DNA of 64,000 nucleotides, from positions 3,410,001 to 3,474,000 of the forward strand of contig NZ_CP009506.1 of NCBI RefSeq assembly GCF_000970085.1. Reading direction: 5' to 3'. Below the pieces are notes generated by a model. It ran no database searches. It was not told the DNA's origin and saw only the letters and a program-made list of their open reading frames with translations. The stretch comes from Methanosarcina siciliae T4/M. GTDB lineage: Archaea > Halobacteriota > Methanosarcinia > Methanosarcinales > Methanosarcinaceae. Shown here one piece after another: positions 43,913-53,414 of this stretch. Numbering within the stretch: position 1 is the first letter of the stretch; each line of letters begins with the position of its first letter. The position numbers and the translations under genes were made by a program.

Positions 43913-44860
43913 ATGCCCATGTGGAAGTACATAGCAAAACGTCTGGCAATGGTTTCCGTCGTAATCGCAGGAGTTACGCTTGTAGCTTTTTCTGCGATGT
44001 ACCTTGCTCCCGGCGACCCTGCCGAGGTTATCGCCCTTGCAAGGTACGGAGACGACCTGAGTGCCAGCCAGATTGAAACCCTGAGCGATGCAGAAGGGCT
44101 TGATGCTCCCGTGCATATGCAGTACCTCATATGGATGGGGCACCTGCTCCGGCTGGACTTCGGAAAATCGCTTGTGACTTCCGAAGATGTCCTTACTGAA
44201 ATCCTCCAGAAACTACCTGCAACTGCAGAACTTGCAATTGTCAGCCTGCTGGTTTCCCTGCTGATCGCCCTGCCCACTGGAGTCCTGGGCGCACTCAGAA
44301 AAAACACCCTGCTTGACAGCGGCTGTATGTTTGTTTCTCTGGTAGGGGTTTCCGTTCCGAACTTCTGGCTTGGGCTTCTTCTGATCTGGCTTTTTGCCCT
44401 GACCCTCCACCTCTTCCCAAGTTTCGGGTACGGAGGCCTGGAACACTTTGTACTTCCTGCTCTCACCCTTGGCAGCTCAATGGCTGCGGTTACTGCAAGG
44501 CTCACCCGGGCAAGCCTGCTGGAAGTACTGGGGCAGGATTACATCCTGGCTGCCCGGGCCAGGGGCTTTGACGAGCGCACCGTCCTTTTCCGGCATGCCC
44601 TGAAAAATGCTTTGCTCCCGGTTATTACATTTGCAGGAATGCAGTTCGGATACCTTCTGGGGGGGGCCGTGATTGTGGAAAGCATCTTTTCCTGGCCAGG
44701 CATTGGAAAACTTCTTGTCGACTCGATTTTTGCGAGGGACTTTTCCATGGTCCAGGGCTGTGTCCTCTTTATTGCCGTGCTCTTTTCCCTCTCCAGCCTT
44801 GTAGTCGATATCCTGTATGCAGTGCTTGACCCGAGGATAAGATATGACCGATCTGATTGA
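43913..44860 (+). CDS. Opp/Dpp/NikB-type ABC permease
   Basis: A 315-residue inner-membrane permease: N-terminal helix WKYIAKRLAMVSVVIAGVTL, APGDPAEV near 35, and the EAA-loop motif LGQDYILAARARGFDERTVL near 205. Pairs with the permease that follows (genes overlap by 17 nt) to form the channel of the importer. Confidence 0.94.
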   Translation: MPMWKYIAKRLAMVSVVIAGVTLVAFSAMYLAPGDPAEVIALARYGDDLSASQIETLSDAEGLDAPVHMQYLIWMGHLLRLDFGKSLVTSEDVLTEILQKLPATAELAIVSLLVSLLIALPTGVLGALRKNTLLDSGCMFVSLVGVSVPNFWLGLLLIWLFALTLHLFPSFGYGGLEHFVLPALTLGSSMAAVTARLTRASLLEVLGQDYILAARARGFDERTVLFRHALKNALLPVITFAGMQFGYLLGGAVIVESIFSWPGIGKLLVDSIFARDFSMVQGCVLFIAVLFSLSSLVVDILYAVLDPRIRYDRSD

Positions 44861-45743
44861 AAGAACCGTGAGAACTGAAAAGGCATACCTGGCTGAAAAA
44901 AGGTTGAGTTTCGGGGAATTCAGGAAGAACAGACTTGCAGTCTCGGGTATCCTGCTTATCACCGTCCTCTGCGTTCTGGCCCTATTTGCCCCAAACCTTG
45001 CTCCGCACGACCCCCTTGCCCAGAGACTTGACAGCAGGCTTCTTTCTCCTTCTCTGGAATATCCTTTCGGGACCGATGAATTGGGGCGCTGCATTTTTTC
45101 AAGGGTTATCTACGGCACACGCATTTCTCTGGGTATCGGTCTTCTTGTAGTTGCGGTAACATCCATTGCAGGCACATCCCTGGGGCTGCTTTCCGGGTAC
45201 AGGGGTGGCATGCTGGATGAAGCCATAATGAGAGGAGTAGATATCGTGATGGCTTTTCCCAACATCATCCTTGCCCTTGTGATTGCAGGGCTGATGGGTC
45301 CTGGCTTTTCAAGTGTAGTCCTAGCCCTTGTTTTTACCCAGTGGCCTGCTTACGCCAGGCTCGTGCGCGGACAGGTGCTGTCTCTCAGGAAGAGGGCTTT
45401 TGTGGAGGCTGCAAGGGCTTTGAGACCTTCAAGCTTCTACATAATGAGAAAACATATCCTCCCGAACTGCATGGATCCCGTAATCGTGCTTGGAACCCTT
45501 GAAATTGCGCACGTTATTATCTTTGCTTCGGCCCTGAGTTTTCTCGGACTGGGAATCCAGCCTCCTGTTCCGGAATGGGGCTCCATGCTCAAAGCCGGGA
45601 TCCCATACCTATTCACAGCTCCCCATCTCACATTTTTCCCGGGCTTGATGATCATTTTCACGGTCTTTGCGTTCAATTTTGCAGGGGACGGTTTGAGGGA
45701 AAGACTTGGACAGCCTGCAGATCAGGAGGTGCTGGCAAGGTGA
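44844..45743 (+). CDS. Opp/Dpp/NikC-type ABC permease
   Basis: A 299-residue permease: FGEFRKNRLAVSGILLITVL, HPFGTDELGR-like YPFGTDELGRCIFSRVIYG near 72, and the EAA motif near 190 (RKRAFVEAARALRPSSFYIM). GAGGATAAGAT precedes the ATG inside the end of the upstream gene. Its TGA overlaps the GTG start of the ATPase gene. Confidence 0.94.
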   Translation: MTDLIERTVRTEKAYLAEKRLSFGEFRKNRLAVSGILLITVLCVLALFAPNLAPHDPLAQRLDSRLLSPSLEYPFGTDELGRCIFSRVIYGTRISLGIGLLVVAVTSIAGTSLGLLSGYRGGMLDEAIMRGVDIVMAFPNIILALVIAGLMGPGFSSVVLALVFTQWPAYARLVRGQVLSLRKRAFVEAARALRPSSFYIMRKHILPNCMDPVIVLGTLEIAHVIIFASALSFLGLGIQPPVPEWGSMLKAGIPYLFTAPHLTFFPGLMIIFTVFAFNFAGDGLRERLGQPADQEVLAR

Positions 45744-46759
45744 GTTCTCCTCTTCTTTCAATAGAGTACCTGAATGTTACTTTTAAAACCTCAAAAGGAC
45801 CTCTAAAAGCCAATGAGGGTATTTCCCTTGAGATAAGGGAGGGGGAGACCCTGGGGCTTATCGGGGAGACAGGGTGTGGAAAAACCACTCTGGGAAAGGC
45901 CATTTTGAGGCTGCTCTCAGGTAACGCGAAAATTGAAGGAAAAATAGTTTACAGGGACACGGATCTTCTTTCCCTCCCCGAAAAAAAAATGAGACTTTTC
46001 AGGGGAAAGGAAATCGGAATCATGTTCCAGAACCCTTCAGCCTGTCTCAACCCTGTCCTTTCTACAGGAAGGCAGATTGCAGAAATTTACCGCTACCATG
46101 AAGGCGTGGGAAAAAAAGAAGCAGAAGAGAAAGCCGGAGAAATGCTTGAGCTTGTGGGAATAAACTCTTTGAGAGGGCATGACTACCCGCACCAGTTCAG
46201 CGGCGGGATGCTGCAGAGAGTTATGGTTGCAATAGGACTTGCCCTCAGGCCCGGACTCCTGATAGCAGATGAACCTACAAAGGGACTCGACACGGACACG
46301 AAGGTGCAGATTGCAGAGCTTATTGACGGGCTTATACGGCGGGAAAATGCTTCCATGCTCCTTATCACGCATGACCTGGAGCTTGCCGGCAGCTTTGTTG
46401 ATAGAATTGCAGTCATGTATGCCGGAGAAATTGTTGAAGTCGGAAAGGCAGCTGAGGTAATTTCCAACCCCAAACATCCCTATACCCTTGACCTGCTGCA
46501 TTCGCTTCCCGGAAAGGGGTTCAGGACCGTTTCAGGGCAGGCTCCGGGTCTCCTTTCTCTTCCTCAGGGATGCAGGTATCATCCCCGTTGCAGCTTCCGG
46601 CTTGAGGTCTGTTCACAGGTCCACCCGGCACTTCGAGGATTTTGTGATGAGCACCTTACCCGTTGCTTTCTCTCCGAAATGGGCAGGAGAAAGGAAACTG
46701 CTCCCCGGTCTTCCCTTACCGAACAATCTGCTCCCTCGTATGTGGAGGAGGAAGCATGA
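45740..46759 (+). CDS. Opp/Dpp/NikD-type ABC ATPase
   Basis: A 339-residue ATP-binding subunit: Walker A LIGETGCGKTTLGKAIL near 40, signature FSGGMLQRVMVAIGLALRP near 160, Walker B LLIADEPTKGLD near 180, and the oligopeptide-class C-terminal segment with HPRCSFRLEVC. The GTG 45740 start has AGGAGGT 9 nt upstream and overlaps the previous stop (GTGA). The frame is open further upstream inside the permease gene, but that part is out-of-frame shadow. Confidence 0.94.
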   Translation: MSSPLLSIEYLNVTFKTSKGPLKANEGISLEIREGETLGLIGETGCGKTTLGKAILRLLSGNAKIEGKIVYRDTDLLSLPEKKMRLFRGKEIGIMFQNPSACLNPVLSTGRQIAEIYRYHEGVGKKEAEEKAGEMLELVGINSLRGHDYPHQFSGGMLQRVMVAIGLALRPGLLIADEPTKGLDTDTKVQIAELIDGLIRRENASMLLITHDLELAGSFVDRIAVMYAGEIVEVGKAAEVISNPKHPYTLDLLHSLPGKGFRTVSGQAPGLLSLPQGCRYHPRCSFRLEVCSQVHPALRGFCDEHLTRCFLSEMGRRKETAPRSSLTEQSAPSYVEEEA

Positions 46760-47454
46760 AACTGTTGAAGGTAGAGGACCTGAAAAAGTACTATTATTCA
46801 GGATTGTTCAAAAAAGAGGTCCATAAGGCAGTTGACGGGGTCAGTTTTGAGCTCGAAAGAGGAGAAACTCTAGGGCTTGTCGGAAAGAGCGGCTGCGGAA
46901 AATCTACGCTCGGGAGAACGGTTTTAAGGCTGCTTGAGCCTACTTCGGGGCGAGTCCTTTTCGAAGGGCAGGATATCTCGGGCTTTAAAGGCAGTGCCCT
47001 GAAAAATCTGGGGATCAGAATGCAGATTATTTTTCAGAACTCGGAATCCTGCCTGAACCCGAGGATGAAGGTCTATGAGGCCATTGCAGAACCCCTGCGG
47101 CTTCACAGGCTTTGTGAAAGGGACGAAGAAAAAGGACGGGTGCAGGAGCTTATCGAAGCAGTTTCCCTGAGTGAAGAACTGCTTTTCCGCTATCCCCGGG
47201 AGTTGAGCGGAGGTCAGCTCCAGAGAATTGCAATAGCCAGAGTCCTTGGCATGAAACCTGAGTTCATAGTTGCGGATGAACCCACATCCATGCTTGACCC
47301 GCTTGTCCAGGCCCAGATCCTTTCCCTGCTGAAAAGCCTTCAGGAAAACTACGGGATCAGTTTCCTTTTTATCTCACATGATATGGAAGTTGTAAAGTGG
47401 ATGAGCGATGAGATCGCGGTTATGGAAGAGGGAAAAATAATTGATTTCAGGTAA
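46756..47454 (+). CDS. Opp/Dpp/NikE-type ABC ATPase (short)
   Basis: A 232-residue ATP-binding subunit: MKLLKVEDLKKYYYSGLFKK, Walker A LVGKSGCGKSTLGRTVLRLL, signature LSGGQLQRIAIARVLGMKP, Walker B FIVADEPTSMLDPLVQ. It lacks the C-terminal oligopeptide/dipeptide extension of its partner and ends soon after the last strand (MEEGKIIDF), as nickel-type NikE proteins do. ATG overlaps the previous stop (ATGA). Confidence 0.93.
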   Translation: MKLLKVEDLKKYYYSGLFKKEVHKAVDGVSFELERGETLGLVGKSGCGKSTLGRTVLRLLEPTSGRVLFEGQDISGFKGSALKNLGIRMQIIFQNSESCLNPRMKVYEAIAEPLRLHRLCERDEEKGRVQELIEAVSLSEELLFRYPRELSGGQLQRIAIARVLGMKPEFIVADEPTSMLDPLVQAQILSLLKSLQENYGISFLFISHDMEVVKWMSDEIAVMEEGKIIDFR

Positions 47455-47623
47455 TCTCCAATTGATTTCCGATTAGTTTCCAATTGATTTCCGATTTGCT
47501 ACCATCGGTTTCCGATTGATTTCCAATTGATTCTTTCATATCTGGCAGTTACATGCTAGCAATTACATTCAATGAAAAGACGAAAAGAAAGCGTAAAAAA
47601 GAAAGTGTAAAAGGAGATTGAAC

Positions 47624-48718
47624 ATGAAAGTAAAGAACGAATTAATGGAAACTCCAGCTGTGGATTCGGACCGTCTCGTCAAGACCATGGAAAACTCGAC
47701 CAGGGGACTGAAAGAGTACAGGTTGATCGGTACGGCTCTTGAACTTGAAGTTTTTGAAGCTCTGAAAACCCCCCTTCGGGCAGGGGAACTTGCCGAAAAA
47801 ATGGGTTTTGATCCGGTGTTAGTCCCTCATTTCTGTGAAGCTCTTGTCAGGCTCGGGATGCTGGACAGGGTTGAGGAGGTAGCTGAGGAAGAGGGGAAGG
47901 AAAAAGAGGGCGAGGAAAAAGCCGGAAAAAGCCCGGTTTTGCCCCGGTATGTGAATTCGGAACTTACCGCTACTTATCTCCTAAAGGAAAGTCCTTTTTC
48001 TCAGCATCAATATCTTTCCGAAATGTCCAGAAATGCTGCCCTCTGGACCCGTTTGCCTGAGCTTATTAAGCAGGGGCCGGTAGTTGTAGATAAAGGTCCT
48101 TTTTTCTGGGGGATTATAAGTTGCATGGCTGAAAACACCCGTTGTGGCCTGCTCCAGGAAGCTGTATGTACGGTTATGGAAAGCGTTGATCTGGGAAAGG
48201 TCAGAAGACTCCTGGACATGGGAGGAGGACACGGACTTTATTCCATTGCTTTTGCAAAAATGAACGAGCAGTTAGAAGCCTTTGTATTCGACCTTCCCCC
48301 TGTAACCATAAAAACGAAGCAGTATATTGAAAAATACGGGGCTTCCAATGTGGACGTAATTCCCGGAGACTTCTTTAAGGACGAACTCGGTACCGGGTAC
48401 GACATGGTCTTCTCGTCCTTTAACCCTGGCGGCAAGGCTCCCGAACTTATTCCGAAAATCGCTTCAGCCCTGAACGAGGGGGGTTTTTTCGTAACCCTGC
48501 AGGTCCCTGACGAAAATACCGAATTTGACCCTCTCTTCAGCCTGGACTGGAACCTCTGGACCTTTGAAGACACAAAGAAAGGAGGTACTGGATACTGCTT
48601 TGAAAACAGCGTTCCTTTCAATGAATATATCGGGATGCTGGGGGATTACGGGCTTGAAGTATTCAGGATCCTGGACCTGAAAGAGGGGTCAAGGATGGTG
48701 TTTACAAAAAAGAAGTGA
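47624..48718 (+). CDS. SAM methyltransferase with winged-helix dimerisation domain, paralogue 1
   Basis: A 364-residue enzyme of the O-methyltransferase/dimerisation-2 type. An N-terminal winged-helix domain (LIGTALELEVFEALKTPLRA) is followed by a Glu/Lys-rich insertion near residues 83-105. The class I fold has motif I LLDMGGGHGLYSIAF near 195, FVFDLPPV near 218, VIPGDFF and FSSFNPGGKAPELIP. The substrate is unknown. GGAG lies before ATG 47624. It starts 169 bp after the importer operon in the same direction and is closely related to the protein at 49408. Confidence 0.9.
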   Translation: MKVKNELMETPAVDSDRLVKTMENSTRGLKEYRLIGTALELEVFEALKTPLRAGELAEKMGFDPVLVPHFCEALVRLGMLDRVEEVAEEEGKEKEGEEKAGKSPVLPRYVNSELTATYLLKESPFSQHQYLSEMSRNAALWTRLPELIKQGPVVVDKGPFFWGIISCMAENTRCGLLQEAVCTVMESVDLGKVRRLLDMGGGHGLYSIAFAKMNEQLEAFVFDLPPVTIKTKQYIEKYGASNVDVIPGDFFKDELGTGYDMVFSSFNPGGKAPELIPKIASALNEGGFFVTLQVPDENTEFDPLFSLDWNLWTFEDTKKGGTGYCFENSVPFNEYIGMLGDYGLEVFRILDLKEGSRMVFTKKK

Positions 48719-48982
48719 AACTTCGGGGCTTGAACGGGGCCATTTTCATGCTAGACGCAGAAGAGTGGTCTTGCAAATTGTCTTTCAATTAGTGAGGAAT
48801 AATGAAGGAGTGAAAAGAGAACAGATCAAAATATAGCCAGAATTATATAGCCAGAATTTGGAGATTGCTGAGGGCACTGTAACACTGTAAGAAACTAACA
48901 GATAGAAATGATCTATGGAGTTTTTCCAATACATTAATTATGCCTGATTCCTAAGATCTGATGTCCTGAATATAACATCTCC
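48719..48982. other. spacer before duplicated promoter region
   Basis: A/T-rich with short direct repeats (tatagccagaatt twice near 48833-48857). No gene. Confidence 0.45.
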
Positions 48983-49180
48983 CGTTCACAGCGTTTACTG
49001 CCCTTGCTATAAGAAAAATCTTTTATCTTATCAAATGTCATGATATTTTGGTAAAATAGTAATTTTAGGGGCAAATGCATCGGGAATTATCATTTTGAAA
49101 TATAGATTATCTAGGTTTGGCTCAACACAGTTAATCGAGATCTCTGGAATCCCTTTAATGGCTTGAATTTCTCCGGTTTG
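48983..49180 (+). promoter_or_regulatory. duplicated ~200-bp promoter/leader region, copy B (methyltransferase 2)
   Basis: Homologous to 42091-42290 upstream of the importer operon: gttcacagcgtttac, ttgctataagaaaaatcttt, atcaaatgt, ctttaatggcttgaatttct ccggtttg. Here it lies 228 bp before the start, so the leader is long. The conserved 3' block far from the TATA region suggests a leader-RNA or protein-binding element that co-regulates the two units. Confidence 0.65.
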
Positions 49181-49407
49181 ATTTCCGGTTTTGATCTCTT
49201 TCATTTATTCCTTTAAAAATAGGAGGGTCGAAAAAGGTTTGAATTGATCTTTACTGTGAAACTGCTTCCATGAAACTGTTTACCGCTCAACGAATTCATA
49301 TTACCCTGTTTACTTTACATTTTATAAACTGTAAATTTACTGTCGAATCAGAGAGATAGGTAAAGAAGTAATGAATCAAAGAAATATATGGGAATAGGAG
49401 AAATGGT

Positions 49408-50559
49408 ATGGAAAATAACGAAAATCAAACGGAATCATTTTTTGACTTGCTGGAAAAGCCCGATATAGACCCGGAAAGATTTTTCAAGCTTGTTGATTCT
49501 TCTGTTAGGGGTCTGAGGGAGTTCAGGCTCATTGCTGCAGCTATTGAACTTGGGGTATTCGAAGCTCTTAAAGTTCCTTTACCAGCAGGGGTCCTGGCCG
49601 AAAAACTTGGCTGTGATCCGGTGCTCATGCCTCACTTCTGCGAGTCTCTGCACAGCCTCGGGCTCCTTGACAGGTTTGAGGAAGGGATACATGAGGACGT
49701 AAATGCGCAGATGCGGGAAAAAGACGAATCCGAAGTCGGTACTGAAAACCCGAACCCCGATTCAGGAGGAATGAATGTGGGGGCAGTGTACCTGGTCTCG
49801 GAACTGAGTGCAACGTATCTTCTGGAAAACTCTCCTTTTTCCCAGCAGCATTACCTTGCCGAAAGGCTCAGGAATGCTGAACTCTGGACCCGGCTTCCGG
49901 AGATTATGATGAAGGGGCCTGAGATTGTCGAGAAAGGTCATTTCTTCGGAGAGGTAGTCCACTGCATGGCTGAAAATGCGCACTGTGGACTGCTGCAGGA
50001 CACGATCAGGGTTGTGCTGGAACATGTAGATTTTACAAATGTCAAAAAGCTGCTGGACCTCGGGGGAGGACACGGGCTTTATGCGATCGTTTTTTCTAAG
50101 TTGAATGAAGGACTTCAGGCTTTTGTTTTTGACCTCCCTCCGGTTACGCACAAGACAAAATATTTCATAGAAAAGTATGGAGCCTCAAATGTGGACATAA
50201 TTCCCGGAGACTTCTTTACTGATGAAATCGGAAGCGGGTATGACCTTATCTTTTCTTCCTTTAATCCCGGGGGGAAAGTGCCTTCCCTTATCCCGAAGAT
50301 TTCCGAAGCTCTCAACCCCGGAGGCGTTTTTGTAACCCGGCAGGTCCCTGATGAAAAAATGAAGTCCAGCCCTCTGCTCAGCCTTGATTGGAACCTCTGG
50401 ACCTTTGAGGATGTAAAGAAAGGAGGGTCAGGATACAGTTTCGAAAACAGTGTCCCCTTTTCCGAATATATAGAAATGCTGGGCAATTACGGGCTTGAAG
50501 TCTTCCGGGCACTTGACATGAAAGACGGGTCACGGATCGTATTTGCCTGGAAAGTATAA
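49408..50559 (+). CDS. SAM methyltransferase with winged-helix dimerisation domain, paralogue 2
   Basis: A 383-residue paralogue of the protein at 47624: winged-helix part LIAAAIELGVFEALKVPLPA, a longer acidic/polar insertion (about 90-120), motif I LLDLGGGHGLYAIVFSKLNE, DLPPVTHKT, IIPGDFFTDEIGSGYDLIFS and a matching C-terminus ending FRALDMKDGSRIVF. It may form a heterodimer with its paralogue. GGAG lies before the ATG. It is under a promoter region homologous to that of the importer operon. Confidence 0.9.
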   Translation: MENNENQTESFFDLLEKPDIDPERFFKLVDSSVRGLREFRLIAAAIELGVFEALKVPLPAGVLAEKLGCDPVLMPHFCESLHSLGLLDRFEEGIHEDVNAQMREKDESEVGTENPNPDSGGMNVGAVYLVSELSATYLLENSPFSQQHYLAERLRNAELWTRLPEIMMKGPEIVEKGHFFGEVVHCMAENAHCGLLQDTIRVVLEHVDFTNVKKLLDLGGGHGLYAIVFSKLNEGLQAFVFDLPPVTHKTKYFIEKYGASNVDIIPGDFFTDEIGSGYDLIFSSFNPGGKVPSLIPKISEALNPGGVFVTRQVPDEKMKSSPLLSLDWNLWTFEDVKKGGSGYSFENSVPFSEYIEMLGNYGLEVFRALDMKDGSRIVFAWKV

Positions 50560-50684
50560 GTTAATTTTTACAGTGAAAAGGGTACGGGAATAGGAATCCT
50601 GAATTGAAAGGGATGTCGCAGTTCCTTCTAACAGGAACTGTTTGATTATATTTTGTGAAGAGTTGAGTTCCGGACAGAAATCAC

Positions 50685-51167
50685 TTAGTTTCCTTTACCA
50701 TGAACAGGGCATTTATCCCTATTTTCAGGGGAGCAGCTTATATATTCCCCTGTCTGAACAAAATATCTGAAATGTTCTATCCAGATTCTTGATTCATCTT
50801 CTTTATCCGTAAATTCTATGAATTTTTTTAATGCCCGCGCCGTTTTTGGGTTCAGGATATGTTCAATCTTGCATGCGTCTTCTTCTGCTGTTTTTTCATC
50901 GAGCCCCAAATGCATAAGAAAATCCTTTAGCATGCTGTATTTTTCCCTCGTCTTTCTGGCAATTTCCGTTCCTTTCTCGGTAAGGGTTACTCCACCGTAC
51001 TTTTCATAATTTATGTAACCTTCCTTATCCAGTTTTTTGAACATACCTGTCACAGTTGAAGGGCCGAGTTCCAGCTCTTTTGCTACATCTTTAACTTTAG
51101 CGTACCCTTTTTCTTCTACAATTGATGCAATAATTTTCAGATAGTCTTCATCTCTTTCCGTTGTCAT
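50685..51167 (-). CDS. DtxR/MntR-family metal-dependent regulator
   Basis: A 160-residue regulator with an N-terminal winged helix (DYLKIIASIVEEKGYAKVKD, LGPSTVTGMFKKLDKEGYI) and a metal-binding/dimerisation domain (LHxxEED-like LGLDEKTAEEDACKIEH). The Cys/His-rich C-terminus (SCSPENRDKCPVHGKGN) is unusual and may bind metal. Convergent with the methyltransferase genes. By family it would sense Mn, Fe or another divalent metal; its position makes it the likely controller of the importer/methyltransferase cluster. Confidence 0.92.
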   Translation of the reverse strand: MTTERDEDYLKIIASIVEEKGYAKVKDVAKELELGPSTVTGMFKKLDKEGYINYEKYGGVTLTEKGTEIARKTREKYSMLKDFLMHLGLDEKTAEEDACKIEHILNPKTARALKKFIEFTDKEDESRIWIEHFRYFVQTGEYISCSPENRDKCPVHGKGN

Positions 51168-51294
51168 AAAACTCGAACCCTTTTTTACGTACCGAATATA
51201 TTTCGATGACTATATTTAGTTATGCAGGAAAGACATATAAGTGTAGCTGTCTTAACTTTTTTGGCTATACATATACTAAACAGGGGGAAAAAGA

Positions 51295-51351
51295 ATGGAG
51301 ATAAAAGAACTTTTAGAGGATTCCAAAATTAAAATATGGGTCTCAGAGTAA
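51295..51351 (+). other. 18-codon ORF with good ribosome-binding site
   Basis: GGGGGA 7 nt before ATG 51295, then MEIKELLEDSKIKIWVSE and TAA. It is divergent from the DtxR-type regulator and so in the position of a regulated target. It may be a leader peptide, or the remaining 5' end of a gene lost by deletion. A TATA-like ctatacatatac lies upstream near 51264. Confidence 0.35.
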
Positions 51352-51567
51352 AAAATAAACAGAACACTGGTTTTTCGGTATCATGTAAGAGTTTTGATGT
51401 GATTTTTCGGTTTTGTATAACCTGTATAATCGAATAGAGTTATACAAAGTACTGGTTATACAAAACTCTGTAAATGCAGCCTCAATGAGGGCAGGCTTGT
51501 GTTTTTGCAATTACATGGTTTAATTCTTGTTATTGCCAGACACAAAATCCGCCTTTCTGATTAATTA

Positions 51568-52110
51568 TTAAGTCTTTAATCGGTTTGCAAAGGCTTCGAG
51601 AGCGCACACAAAACAATCCATGAATCCAACATCTGAACTAGCAGGTTCGCCTTTTTCGAATAAATAACGCCATTTCTTAAATACATCCTTGTTTTTTTCA
51701 AGCAACTCTCTGAATTCCGAGTCCTTGTATCCAGCCGCAATAATAATTTTAGTTTGAATCTCTGGTTTTAGGTTATCATATAGTTCTTTTAAGTCATGCC
51801 CCCAAGAAGGCTCACCTTTTACAGTTATTATATACTTAAGGTAAAGTTCTGCAGAAAAAGCTAAATTTACAACCATTGGGATTCCTAACATATTGGATTT
51901 CCCATCAGGTAATGCGTTTTCTATCTGGCATCTGTAAGCGGATTCCTGAAACGAGTGTGCCATGCTCTTCAAGAATTGTAAATCTGCATCTTTACTGGTA
52001 GGATTATAACTTATTTTATATTCAGATATACGTGAACCTATCACAACTTCCATTCTATGTGGAGTTTTTTCAGTGTTCGGTTTGTTATTTCCTGAATTCA
52101 TTTCGATCAA
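51568..52110 (-). CDS. HEPN-like protein
   Basis: A 180-residue, mainly helical protein. The core, NLAFSAELYLKYIITVKGEP followed by WGHDLKELYDNL and a later FKKWRYLFEKGE, resembles HEPN-type RNase/toxin or nucleotide-binding helper proteins (a conserved helix, then GHDL, then RY-like). No RxxxxH motif is evident, so ribonuclease activity is doubtful. No MNT partner is adjacent. The start may be ATG 52110 or 52101. Confidence 0.6.
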   Translation of the reverse strand: MIEMNSGNNKPNTEKTPHRMEVVIGSRISEYKISYNPTSKDADLQFLKSMAHSFQESAYRCQIENALPDGKSNMLGIPMVVNLAFSAELYLKYIITVKGEPSWGHDLKELYDNLKPEIQTKIIIAAGYKDSEFRELLEKNKDVFKKWRYLFEKGEPASSDVGFMDCFVCALEAFANRLKT

Positions 52111-53228
52111 TCCTGGTTTTTTTGAGTAGAAAAATGTAAAAAGATTTGATTTATGGAACTAGATAGAATTCTTTGGTTTTTACAAATTAACTGACAAAAA
52201 ATAGAGACCTAGAAAAGTCTCTGAATTAAGATTTTTTACATCGTAGAAATGAAAAAATTATAGGGGTAGCGATTATGATGAGATATTCTAAGATAGATGA
52301 CATCAAATCAATATCACTAAGCGATGCTAATTTCAAGTCTACTATTATTGAAATTATTAAGTTTAGACTCATGTTCGTGTAGATTCTTTACTATTTAAGG
52401 TAAGCATCGTTCAAAAACAGATAAAGTACTTCATCATTTACTCAAACATGCATCTAATCCCGTAATTATAAGATGATTATAGCATATAATAAGATTATTA
52501 TGACATATTATGAGATTATTATGGCAATGTTTAAGTAGCAGAATTCACCATACTACCATAGTAATACATGTGTAGTCATTTTACCGTAGTAATGGTAAAA
52601 TACTTTAGTCTGAATTTGTCGTTGGAAACTTTGCCTGAAGTCCTGGTAAGATGCAGGCAAAGTCTCAGCGATAAATTTCAATCAAGCAACTTTTTTAGTT
52701 CTGTGTTACATCAACTCCAGAGGTTATTAATTACTGTCCTAGTATTTATATTCTATAGATACCATCCTTATGAGCTTCGCCAACAGTTTGGAAAAGATTC
52801 TTCTGTATGGGGAAAAATGTAGAAAAATGTACAAAAAGTAACTAAATTAATTTACTTTTTGAGCAGAAATATTTAGAGGTATTAATTTTTAAAATATTTT
52901 ATATGAAAATATCATTTACAAACTTTTCCTTTGGGCAGCCTATTTGAATTTTTACATTCTTTTTTGGCTAAATATGTTTTTTCCTATTGCCTTTGTGTGT
53001 AATACTGTGTGTAATAATTCTAGACAACTAACTCTAATAATTATAAATAAGTTCATTACAATAAAAACGGGAGTAAAAAAGCATTCCAACTTTAAAAGAG
53101 AAATTGAGTACAAATCTGAAACCGAGTTTAGGTTTATATTTGGCCATATTTTTCTTAAAGGGGTTATGCCTGCAATCACGTTTCAATCCCTCTAAGGCTG
53201 ATTTTAACAATTGTGAGTTCCGGAAGAT
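52111..53228. other. gene-poor, A/T-rich region
   Basis: No supported gene. Frames at 52568-52822 and 52944-53195 have no ribosome-binding site and low-complexity composition. Near 52470-52515 the word (a)gattattatg(a/g)cat repeats. An 8-bp inverted repeat ATTTTACC/GGTAAAAT lies at 52578-52601. Probably decayed mobile DNA. Confidence 0.5.
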
Positions 53229-53414
53229 ATGCAAGGCTGGGTGCCTCGTGCATATTTGCATAATGGAAGCATTGAAGAGATAGATGATTGTTGTCCGGTA
53301 AAAGCAAATTTAGATCTGGAAAGATTCAAAAACATAAAAATAAAATTTGAGCCTTCAAACAATTTGGTACACGATGGTTATCCATGTACCAACATATGCA
53401 GGTCTAATAAATGA
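53229..53414 (+). CDS. short protein translationally coupled to the pyrophosphatase-like gene
   Basis: A 61-residue frame (MQGWVPRAYLHNGSIEEIDD ... YPCTNICRSNK) whose TGA overlaps the ATG of the next gene (ATGA). Such coupling suggests a real gene, but the ribosome-binding site is weak and the protein looks like the C-terminal part of something longer, so a truncated gene is equally likely. Family not recognised. Confidence 0.4.
   Translation: MQGWVPRAYLHNGSIEEIDDCCPVKANLDLERFKNIKIKFEPSNNLVHDGYPCTNICRSNK

Noticed and set aside
51264..51284. DtxR-type operator near ctatacatatactaaac
   Set aside because: When checked base by base the two halves match at only a few positions; not enough for an operator call.
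52568..53195. Two plus-strand frames of 83-84 codons
   Set aside because: A/T-driven composition, no ribosome-binding site and no recognisable fold.
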